NCBI RefSeq assembly: GCF_003113265.1
Contig: NZ_PUIV01000020.1
Coordinates: forward strand, 1-64,000
Direction: 5' to 3'
Length of the DNA: 64,000 nt
DNA from: Methylosinus sporium
Lineage (GTDB): Bacteria > Pseudomonadota > Alphaproteobacteria > Rhizobiales > Beijerinckiaceae
This document shows positions 1 to 6,829 of the stretch, in pieces (the first letter of the stretch is position 1; each line of letters begins with the position of its first letter). Position numbers and translations under genes: made by a program. The notes under the pieces are model-generated. The model did not search any database and had not been told where the DNA came from. It saw nothing but the letters and a program-made list of their open reading frames with translations.

Positions 1-33
1 CTGCGTTTCGCTGAGCAAAAACAAATCACCCAT
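1..33 (-). CDS. IS5-type transposase, N-terminal fragment cut by the window edge
   Basis: Eleven codons on the minus strand starting at 33 read MGDLFLLSETQ and run off the left edge. This resembles the N-terminus I recall for IS5-group transposases (MSDLFWLSDAQM-like). A GGAGG ribosome binding site lies five bases before the ATG; an in-frame ATG at 45 is an alternative start. The IS end should lie between about 34 and 110, where GGTCCTGAGCCTAGGCC could be part of a terminal inverted repeat, but the other end is outside the window. The call rests on very few residues. Confidence 0.5.
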   Translation of the reverse strand, partial: MGDLFLLSETQ

Positions 34-250
34 CAAAGCCTCCATATCGGAGACCTTGAATCACGCCTCACTCGAAATTAACAGGTCCTGAGCCTAGGCC
101 CCGCTGGCTCCAGGCTTCATGCTCGCAGCCGCTCATACATTGTGCTGCCTTTGTCACTCTCCGTTGAAAACTGCGCAATTTGCATCGGATTAGCGCTTTC
201 CTACAGGTCAGAGCTTGCAAAGCCCTTTGCCGAGGCGCAAATTCGAAAGC
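34..250. other. IS leader and non-coding stretch
   Basis: No convincing gene. It holds the presumed end of the insertion sequence and the leader of the gene starting at 251. No promoter is clear enough to call. Confidence 0.4.
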
Positions 251-871
251 ATGTCATTGCAGCCCTTATCAAGAGGCGATTGCCTCGCTCTCATCGGCAT
301 TGTTCTCGGCATCGTGTGTGCCATTGGTGAATTGACTTGGTGGATCCGTACCTTACTGGTCGTGATTGCCTTTGGCCTGATTTTATTTGGGGCGGCGCTG
401 TCCCCCGCGAGAAGAGGTATTAAAATAATTACCGTAATTCTATTGTTCCTCATGCTTCTAGCAGTGACTTGGAATCCAGTATCGGATGGATTTCACAAGT
501 CATATCCAAATATAACATTTAGAACACCTTTGTTGGTGGACCAAAAGGAGGTTGCCTCTGGAACGGCCGCTAGGCCGCGACTGGAAACAGAATCCGCGAC
601 TCCTACCTTGTCGGTGCCTCCTGCTCTAATTCATAACGGTCCAGGAGGCGTTGTTAGCGGATTGAAAGCTAACCAAAATATCGTAAGTGGGCCTATGATC
701 CTTCTCAAAAATGAGGGGAAAATAACTGATTCTGAAATCAATAACAATTCTGTTTACACAGAATCTAGAACGGGTGCGGGGACTGAACAACCAAAGATAT
801 CGCCGACGTCGTCGTCCAAGCACAAGAAAATAAAGGCAAGATATAAAAGGAGGCGGCACGGCGCAGCATGA
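251..871 (+). CDS. Hypothetical membrane protein of the accessory patch
   Basis: 206 residues from the ATG at 251; an in-frame TTG at 215 is possible but less likely. The N-terminus has two to three hydrophobic segments (about residues 9-30, 33-48 and 54-70), followed by a polar Ser/Thr/Asn-rich region and a very basic tail rich in Lys and Arg near the end. I do not recognise a family. Base composition and codon use are clearly A/T-richer than the genes from 1.5 kb onward. The stop codon overlaps the start of the next gene (ATGA at 868-871), so the two are probably co-transcribed and may work together. It lies beside an IS fragment, which suggests acquisition by transfer. Confidence 0.6.
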   Translation: MSLQPLSRGDCLALIGIVLGIVCAIGELTWWIRTLLVVIAFGLILFGAALSPARRGIKIITVILLFLMLLAVTWNPVSDGFHKSYPNITFRTPLLVDQKEVASGTAARPRLETESATPTLSVPPALIHNGPGGVVSGLKANQNIVSGPMILLKNEGKITDSEINNNSVYTESRTGAGTEQPKISPTSSSKHKKIKARYKRRRHGAA

Positions 872-1488
872 TAGCAAGGACATTTTTCTCTACGCTTTGT
901 AGTATTATAACAAATACGGCTGTAGCACAATCCGTCATGCTACCTGAATTGAAACAACAGTATGGTCCCGTCGGAATCAAGATTGCTCCCGAAACAAAGG
1001 TAGAGGGCATCGATGTCGATGGCGTAGAGGCGCGTGGGCTGACTTATTTTTTAGATAACGATGGCTCTCTTGTCGGTGGTAGTATAAAAAATGTTAGATC
1101 ATTTGATACGGTCGGCGTCGGTCCTTCTCTTTATATAGAATATATGCATATTGGACGAGTTAGCAGCCTGAATCAGGATCAGATTGTGGGTCACATTCGA
1201 GCATTTGAAATGCGCGCGCCGCAAAATCGTATTGATATGACTAATTATCGAAGCTTCAAACTTCAGGTCGTTTCGCCATTTTTGCTAAAATCTTTTATTA
1301 TGTGCGTGAAAGGCGCTAACGTAAACTCAGTGCGTATGCGGTTCAAGGTAAAACATGTCGTGTTTGCTTGGCGAAGTGACACTGATAAAAAAATTTGTAT
1401 ATCGACAATAAATCCAACTGATGAAATATATGTTGGAATCTTTATGACAGATAATACGGCTGTGAAGGTTGAACTCGATGACTATTGA
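868..1488 (+). CDS. Hypothetical exported protein
   Basis: 206 residues. The first 21 residues look like a signal peptide (MIARTFFSTLCSIITNTAVA, then QS), so the product is probably periplasmic or secreted. The mature part is mixed polar/beta-like with a single Cys near the middle (FIMCVKG); no domain is recognised. An AGGAGG about 14 bases upstream lies inside the preceding gene, and the ATGA overlap implies translational coupling. A/T-rich codons set it apart from the rest of the window. Function unknown. Confidence 0.6.
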   Translation: MIARTFFSTLCSIITNTAVAQSVMLPELKQQYGPVGIKIAPETKVEGIDVDGVEARGLTYFLDNDGSLVGGSIKNVRSFDTVGVGPSLYIEYMHIGRVSSLNQDQIVGHIRAFEMRAPQNRIDMTNYRSFKLQVVSPFLLKSFIMCVKGANVNSVRMRFKVKHVVFAWRSDTDKKICISTINPTDEIYVGIFMTDNTAVKVELDDY

Positions 1489-1540
1489 GGTCGGTTTGTA
1501 GTTGTGAGGTTAATTGATTTAAGTGCTGTGCCGCCCGCGC

Positions 1541-3088
1541 TCAATAAGCGCGAGCGATCAAAATCTCCTCGACCGCGGGCCGGCCGGTGAAGACACAAAT
1601 GCTCTTCGGCGCGCTCTGCTCCAGCGGAATGTTGCGCAGCGTCAGTTTCAGCGCCTTCAGCCGCGTCTCCACCTCCTCGAGCTCGGCGCCGGTCGGCCGC
1701 GCCCAGGGCGCGCGCACCCAGCCTTTGAAGGCTGCCGCAGCCTCGTCGTCCTCGGCCGCCTTGCCGAAATAATCGGCGATCTCTGCGAAGCTCGTCAGAT
1801 CGGAGCGAATATTCGCCTCGAGCCGCGCCTTGGCCTCGGCGAACAGCGCCGCCTGAATTTCCGCCAGCAGGGCAGGGACCGCGTTCACGAATTCCGCGCG
1901 CGGCGTCGCCGTCGAGACGATCTTGTCGCCCTCGCGCAGTCTATCGCGGCGGATCAGCGTCACCACATCATTGGCGGCGTCGCGCGGGCCGATCTCGAGA
2001 ATGACCGGCGCGCCGCGGCGCACCCAGTCCCAGCGCTTATTGGCGGCTCGCGCCGGCTTCTTGTCGACGATCGCCCGCAAGGGGGAGCCGAGCGCGAAGA
2101 GCCCGTCCAGCTCGGCTTTGAGCTTGTCGCAAAAGGCCAGAACCTCGGCGTCCTCGGGCTTCTCACGCAGCATGGGCACGATCACCACCTGACGCGGGGC
2201 GATGGCGGGCGGCAGGCGCAGCCCGTCATCGTCGCCGTGGGTCATGATCACGCCGCCGATGAGCCGCGTCGAGACGCCCCAGCTCGTCGTGTGGCAATAT
2301 TCCAGCTCGCCGCTCGCGCTCTGGAAGCGGATGTTCTGCGCGTGAGCGAAATTGGTTCCGAGATAATGCGAGGTGCCGGCCTGCAGCGCCTTGCCGTCCT
2401 GCATCATTGCTTCGATGGAATAAGTGTTCACGGCGCCCGGGAAGCGCTCATTCTCCGGCTTCTCGCCGGCGATCACCGGAACGGCGAGCACATCCTCGAC
2501 GATCTGGCGATAGACCTCGAGCATTTTGCGCGTCTCTTCCCGTGCGTCGGCCTCGTCGGCATGGGCGGTGTGGCCCTCCTGCCATAGGAATTCGCTGGTG
2601 CGCAAAAAGAGTCGCGTGCGCATCTCCCAGCGCACGACATTGGCCCATTGATTGATGAGCACGGGCAGGTCACGATGCGAGGAGACCCAGCGGCGGAAGG
2701 CGTCGCCGATGATCGTCTCCGAGGTCGGCCGCACGATGAGCGGCTCCTCGAGCTTGGAGTCGGGATCGACGACGAGCTTGCCGTCCACGGCCTTCAGCCG
2801 GTGATGGGTGACGACCGCCATCTCCTTGGCGAAGCCTTCGACATGGCTCGCCTCCTGAGCGATGAAGCTCATGGGGATGAACAGCGGAAAATAGCAATTG
2901 TCGTGGCCGGTTTCTTTGATGCGCCTGTCGAGCGCCCCCTGGATCAGCTCCCAGACGCCATAGCCCCATGGCTTGACGATCATGCAGCCGCGCACCGGGC
3001 TCGTCTCGGCCATATCGGCCTCGGCGACGACGGCCTGATACCATTGCGCGAAATTCTCTTCTCTCGTGACCGACAGAGCGCGTTTCAT
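1541..3088 (-). CDS. proS: Prolyl-tRNA synthetase, archaeal/eukaryotic type
   Basis: Charges tRNA-Pro with proline in the cytoplasm. The 515-residue product from ATG 3088 (MKRALSVTREENF) shows class II synthetase features: the proline-pocket region TSETIIGDAFRRW, then motif 2 in LFLRTSEFLWQEGHTAHA, an arginine-containing motif 3 near the end, and the C-terminal extension ending in Ala-Tyr that is typical of the archaeal/eukaryotic ProRS (TIGR00408-like). It lacks the large INS editing domain of the usual bacterial enzyme. The open frame continues upstream to 3610, but that part overlaps the DUF29 relic in another frame and has no family similarity, so I start at 3088. It is transcribed away from the LysR gene. 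Confidence 0.93.
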   Translation of the reverse strand: MKRALSVTREENFAQWYQAVVAEADMAETSPVRGCMIVKPWGYGVWELIQGALDRRIKETGHDNCYFPLFIPMSFIAQEASHVEGFAKEMAVVTHHRLKAVDGKLVVDPDSKLEEPLIVRPTSETIIGDAFRRWVSSHRDLPVLINQWANVVRWEMRTRLFLRTSEFLWQEGHTAHADEADAREETRKMLEVYRQIVEDVLAVPVIAGEKPENERFPGAVNTYSIEAMMQDGKALQAGTSHYLGTNFAHAQNIRFQSASGELEYCHTTSWGVSTRLIGGVIMTHGDDDGLRLPPAIAPRQVVIVPMLREKPEDAEVLAFCDKLKAELDGLFALGSPLRAIVDKKPARAANKRWDWVRRGAPVILEIGPRDAANDVVTLIRRDRLREGDKIVSTATPRAEFVNAVPALLAEIQAALFAEAKARLEANIRSDLTSFAEIADYFGKAAEDDEAAAAFKGWVRAPWARPTGAELEEVETRLKALKLTLRNIPLEQSAPKSICVFTGRPAVEEILIARAY

Positions 3089-3186
3089 CTTTGCCTTCGG
3101 GATGTGATTCTGGGCTGACGGGAGAGATAGCTCGAGCCAGCCGTCATGGCGAGTGATGCCGGCGAGGCGCCGCGCGGTCGGCGAAC

Positions 3187-3596
3187 TCACGCTCGGTCGG
3201 CGTCGGGCCAGAAATCGGCGGCGATCGCTCGGTCGAAAAGCCAGGGACACGTCGGAGGGAAGGCGTCGTCGCCGAGGCCGGTTTCCCTTTGCGCGACGAT
3301 CGCGGCAAGCTCGTAGCCTTCGGCCATGGCGGCGTCGAGCAACGCATTCAGGCTCGGATTGTCTTCGAGATGACGTCGGATGCGCAGTCGCTGTTCTCGA
3401 ATGCTCAAGCGCCAGCTGTTGCCGCGCAACGCCGGCTGGAATCGCCACTTCAGCAGATGCGCCAGTAAAACGGCTCGCTGCGGCCCATGCTGTCGATCTC
3501 CTCGGCGATGTTCTCCACGTCGGCGGCTGAGAGCCGGCCGGCGCGCAGCAGGGCCCAGGCGTAGAAATCGGTTTCGTAGAGTGGGCTATGGGGCAT
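3187..3596 (-). pseudogene. DUF29 family protein, frameshifted by a small internal deletion
   Basis: The start at 3596 (MPHSPLYETDFYAWALL, with GGAGGGCGCGGA just upstream) is a typical DUF29 N-terminus, continuing to ENIAEEIDSMGRSE. The frame then reads into a stop at about 3461. A second frame resumes immediately with LAHLLKWRFQPALRGNSW and RLRIRRHLEDNPSL, then CPWLFDRAIAADFWPDA, which is the DUF29 C-terminus, stopping at 3187. About eleven conserved residues expected between GRSE and LAHLLKW are missing, so a deletion of some 30 bases that is not a multiple of three broke the gene. DUF29 proteins have no assigned function. Confidence 0.75.
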
Positions 3597-3680
3597 TCCG
3601 CGCCCTCCATTCGCTGCGCCGTCAGGATATCCGATATCCCCCATTCGTGCGAGGCATTCGCCGAGCTAGCCCATTATGTA

Positions 3681-3686
3681 TATAAT
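3681..3686 (+). promoter_or_regulatory. Consensus -10 box upstream of the LysR gene
   Basis: A perfect TATAAT lies 56 bases before the TTG start of the LysR gene in an otherwise G/C-rich stretch. No strong -35 box is visible 17 bases upstream (TTCGCC is the closest), as expected if the promoter needs an activator. Confidence 0.45.
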
Positions 3687-3742
3687 TCCCGCCAGCGTCC
3701 CATAAGGTCCCGCGAGGGCGCGAGAGGGAGCGCGAGCGCAAC

Positions 3743-4645
3743 TTGATCGACAAGCTGGAATTCTTCATCACCGTCGCCAAAGAGCGCAGCTTTTCCCGCG
3801 CGGCCGAACTGTGCGGCGTCACGCAGCCGACGCTCTCGGCCGGGATCAAGCAGCTCGAGGACAGTCTCGGCGTCCTGCTCGTCAATCGCTCTTCGCGCTT
3901 CCACAGCCTCACCGCCGAGGGCGAGCGCGTGCTGGAATGGGCCAAGCGCATCGTCGCCGACGCGAGGGCGATGCGCCAGGAGGTCCGCACGCTGAAGGAG
4001 GGGCTCGGCGGCCAGCTCAAGATCGCCGCCATCCCCACGGCGCTGACCATGGTGCCGGCGCTGACGACGCCCTTCCGCGAAAAGCACCCCAATGTGCGCT
4101 TCACCATTCTCACAAGCTCTTCGACCGAGATCTTGTCCATGCTGGACAATCTCGAGATCGACGCCGGCCTCACCTATCTCGACAACGAGCCCTTGGGCCG
4201 CGTGCGCACAGTGCCGCTGTTTTCCGAGCGCTACCGGCTGCTGACCGCCGCCGACAATCCGCTCGGCAATCGCGACAAGGTGAGCTGGGCCGAGGTCGGC
4301 CGCATCCCGCTCTGCCTGCTGACGCCCGACATGCAGAATCGCCGCATCGTCGAGCGGCTGATTCGCGACGCCGGCGGCGAGCCCGAGCCCGCGCTCGAAT
4401 CGAATTCGGTCATCGTGCTCTTCGCCCATGTGAAGACTGGACGCTGGGCGACCATCCTACCCGAAAAGCTGGTCGACTCGCTGCGCGTCACCGCCCCTTT
4501 GCGCTCTATTCCCATCGTCGAGCCCGAGGCGGTCCATGAGATCGGTTTGGTCGTCCCGCACCGCGAGCCGACCATTCCGCAGGTCGCAGCGCTGGTCGCC
4601 GAGGCGAAGAAGCTCGCGCGGAATCCGATAGTTGGCGATCTATAG
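3743..4645 (+). CDS. LysR-family transcriptional regulator of the formate dehydrogenase operon
   Basis: A 300-residue LTTR. Residues 1-60 hold the winged helix-turn-helix (FSRAAELCGVTQPTLSAGIK); about 90-295 is the LysR substrate-binding fold. The start is TTG with a GGGAG about 12 bases upstream. It lies just upstream of and parallel to fdsGBA-fdhD-fdsD, an arrangement known for formate dehydrogenase regulators (FdsR-like). The gap to fdsG carries a LysR-type box, so control of the fds operon is likely. The inducer is unknown; formate or a related C1 signal is inference. Confidence 0.9.
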   Translation: MIDKLEFFITVAKERSFSRAAELCGVTQPTLSAGIKQLEDSLGVLLVNRSSRFHSLTAEGERVLEWAKRIVADARAMRQEVRTLKEGLGGQLKIAAIPTALTMVPALTTPFREKHPNVRFTILTSSSTEILSMLDNLEIDAGLTYLDNEPLGRVRTVPLFSERYRLLTAADNPLGNRDKVSWAEVGRIPLCLLTPDMQNRRIVERLIRDAGGEPEPALESNSVIVLFAHVKTGRWATILPEKLVDSLRVTAPLRSIPIVEPEAVHEIGLVVPHREPTIPQVAALVAEAKKLARNPIVGDL

Positions 4646-4656
4646 GATTCGCCTAT
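4642..4656 (+). promoter_or_regulatory. LysR-type T-N11-A operator overlapping the regulator stop codon
   Basis: ATAGGATTCGCCTAT is a perfect 5-bp inverted repeat with a 5-base spacer and fits the T-N11-A consensus of LysR boxes. It overlaps the TAG stop of the LysR gene and lies 136 bases before fdsG. The likely reader is the adjacent LysR protein (inference). Confidence 0.55.
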
Positions 4657-4791
4657 CGTGTAACTGTTCCAGATTATTGATCCCGCCGGCTTTTTGCGGC
4701 ACTGTTGGGGCAATTACCTAAAATGGGCGGCTGTCGCTCACAAAGGGTCCGCTCTTCAAGAACGGGCCGGCTCGATAAGAACGGGGAAGAA

Positions 4792-5268
4792 ATGTCTGGC
4801 GCTGTTCCGTGGAACGAGGCGCGGGCGCAGGAGATCATCGACGCCCATCTCGGGCTCGAGGGTCCTGCCCTGCCTATCTTGCATGCTATCCAGGAAGAAT
4901 TCGGCTATGTGCCCGAGGCCGTCGTGCCGCAATTGGCGCAGTCGCTGAACATCTCCCGGGCCGAGATGCATGGCGTCGTCACTTTCTATCACGACTTCCG
5001 CCACGCGCCGGCCGGCCGCCATGTGCTGAAGCTGTGCCGCGCGGAGTCCTGTCAGTCCATGGGATCGGAGAAGATCGCCAAGGACTTCCTCGAGCGCATC
5101 GAGCTCGAATGGGGCGGGACCGCCAATGACGGCTCGCTGACGGTCGAGGCGGTCTATTGCCTCGGCCTTTGCGCTCACAGCCCCGGCGCTCTCTACGACG
5201 GCGAGCCGATCGGCCGCGTCGATGCGGAGATTCTGGACGAGCTGGCGTCGGAGGCGCAAAAATCATGA
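4792..5268 (+). CDS. fdsG: NAD-dependent formate dehydrogenase gamma subunit
   Basis: 158-residue NuoE-like subunit of the soluble, Mo-containing, NAD-dependent formate dehydrogenase. It binds one [2Fe-2S] cluster through Cys82, Cys87, Cys123 and Cys127 (CRAESC and CLGLC) and passes electrons toward the FMN/NAD subunit FdsB. The ATG at 4792 follows GGGGAAGA directly; upstream in-frame codons show no family similarity. Its TGA overlaps the fdsB ATG (ATGA at 5265-5268). Confidence 0.95.
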   Translation: MSGAVPWNEARAQEIIDAHLGLEGPALPILHAIQEEFGYVPEAVVPQLAQSLNISRAEMHGVVTFYHDFRHAPAGRHVLKLCRAESCQSMGSEKIAKDFLERIELEWGGTANDGSLTVEAVYCLGLCAHSPGALYDGEPIGRVDAEILDELASEAQKS

Positions 5269-6818
5269 CCAAGATTTATGTGCCCCGCGACATGGCCGCG
5301 CTCGCGGTGGGCGCCAAGCGCGTCCTCGCCGCCATTGAAAAAGAGGCCGCCGCGCGTGGCGAGACCATTCAGATCATTCGCAACGGCTCGCGCGGCCTGC
5401 TCTGGCTCGAGCCTCTGGTCGAGGTCGAGACGCCGGAAGGCCGCATCGGCTACGGCAATGTGAAGCCCTCGGACGTTCCGTCGCTGTTCGACGCCGGCTT
5501 TCTGAAGGGCGGCGCGCATCCGCTCTCCATCGGCAAGGTCGAGGAGCATCCCTATTGGGCCAAGCAGACGCGCGTGACCTTCGAGCGCGTCGGAATTATC
5601 GACCCCGTGAATCTCGATGATTACGTCGCCCATGGCGGCGGGCAGGGGCTCGCCAAGGCCTTCGAGATCGGCCCGGCCAAGGTGATCGAGGAAGTCACCA
5701 AATCCGGCCTGCGCGGCCGTGGCGGCGCGGGCTTCCCGGCCGGCATCAAATGGAAGACGGTCGCCGACGCTCCGGCCGATCGCCGCTATGTCGTCACCAA
5801 CGCCGACGAGGGCGACTCGGGCACTTTCGCCGATCGCATGGTGATGGAGGGCGATCCCTTCGTCCTCATCGAAGGCATGACGATCTGCGGCTACGCCATC
5901 GGCGCGAGCAAGGGCTTCATCTATCTGCGCGCGGAATATCCGCAATGCGCCGAGGTGCTGACCGAGGCGCTGGAGGCCGCGCGCAAGGCCGGCTGGCTCG
6001 GCGAGAATGTGCGCGGCTCCGGCTTCGCCTTCGACATAGAGTTGCGCATCGGCGCCGGCGCCTATGTCTGCGGCGAGGAGACCTCGCTGCTGGAGAGCCT
6101 CGAGGGCCATCGCGGCATTGTGCGCGTCAAGCCGCCGCTGCCGGCGCATGTCGGCTTCATGGGTCGCCCCACGGTCGTCAACAATGTCCTGACGCTCGCC
6201 ACCGCCCCCGCGATCCTCGCCAAGGGCGGCGAATATTACGCTTCCCTGGGCGTCGGCCGCTCGCGCGGCACCATGCCGCTGCAGATCGCCGGCAATGTGA
6301 AGTTCGGCGGCCTCTATGAGACGCCCTTCGGCCTGACGCTGGGCGAGATCGTCAACGACATCGGCGGCGGCACGCTGACCGGCCGTCCGGTGCGCGCCGT
6401 GCAATGCGGCGGCCCGCTCGGCGCCTATGTGCCCCCGTCGCTGTTCGACACGCCTTTCGACTATGAGGCGTTCCAGAAGCACGACAGCCTGATCGGCCAT
6501 GGCGGCCTCGTCGTTTTCGACGACACCGTGGACATGGCGCAAATGGCGCGCTTCGGCATGGAGTTCTGCGCCATAGAGAGCTGCGGCAAATGCACGCCCT
6601 GCCGCATCGGCTCCACCCGCGGCGTCGAGACGATCGACAAGATCGTCGAAGGCGTCGATGTGGAGGCGAATATCGAGCTGCTGTCCGACCTCTGCAACAC
6701 GATGAAGTTCGGCTCCCTCTGCGCGCTCGGAGGCTTCGCCCCATATCCGGTCGAGAGCGCCCTTCGTCATTATCCAGAAGATTTCCGCAAAGCGACGCTT
6801 CCCGCCGCCGCCGAGTGA
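5265..6818 (+). CDS. fdsB: NAD-dependent formate dehydrogenase beta subunit
   Basis: 517-residue NuoF-like flavoprotein subunit. It has an N-terminal thioredoxin-like segment, then the FMN/NAD binding region around GLRGRGGAGFPAGIKW, an SLBB region, and a C-terminal [4Fe-4S] motif ESCGKCTPCRIG with a further Cys in the following helix (LCNTMKFGSLCALGG). It reduces NAD+ with electrons from formate delivered through FdsA and FdsG. Translationally coupled to fdsG; fdsA follows after 11 bases. Confidence 0.95.
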   Translation: MTKIYVPRDMAALAVGAKRVLAAIEKEAAARGETIQIIRNGSRGLLWLEPLVEVETPEGRIGYGNVKPSDVPSLFDAGFLKGGAHPLSIGKVEEHPYWAKQTRVTFERVGIIDPVNLDDYVAHGGGQGLAKAFEIGPAKVIEEVTKSGLRGRGGAGFPAGIKWKTVADAPADRRYVVTNADEGDSGTFADRMVMEGDPFVLIEGMTICGYAIGASKGFIYLRAEYPQCAEVLTEALEAARKAGWLGENVRGSGFAFDIELRIGAGAYVCGEETSLLESLEGHRGIVRVKPPLPAHVGFMGRPTVVNNVLTLATAPAILAKGGEYYASLGVGRSRGTMPLQIAGNVKFGGLYETPFGLTLGEIVNDIGGGTLTGRPVRAVQCGGPLGAYVPPSLFDTPFDYEAFQKHDSLIGHGGLVVFDDTVDMAQMARFGMEFCAIESCGKCTPCRIGSTRGVETIDKIVEGVDVEANIELLSDLCNTMKFGSLCALGGFAPYPVESALRHYPEDFRKATLPAAAE

Positions 6819-6829
6819 GGAGCAAAGCC

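Noticed and set aside
3089-3610. N-terminal extension of the prolyl-tRNA synthetase frame
   Set aside because: It is out of frame with the DUF29 relic, shows no synthetase similarity and the conserved protein begins at 3088.
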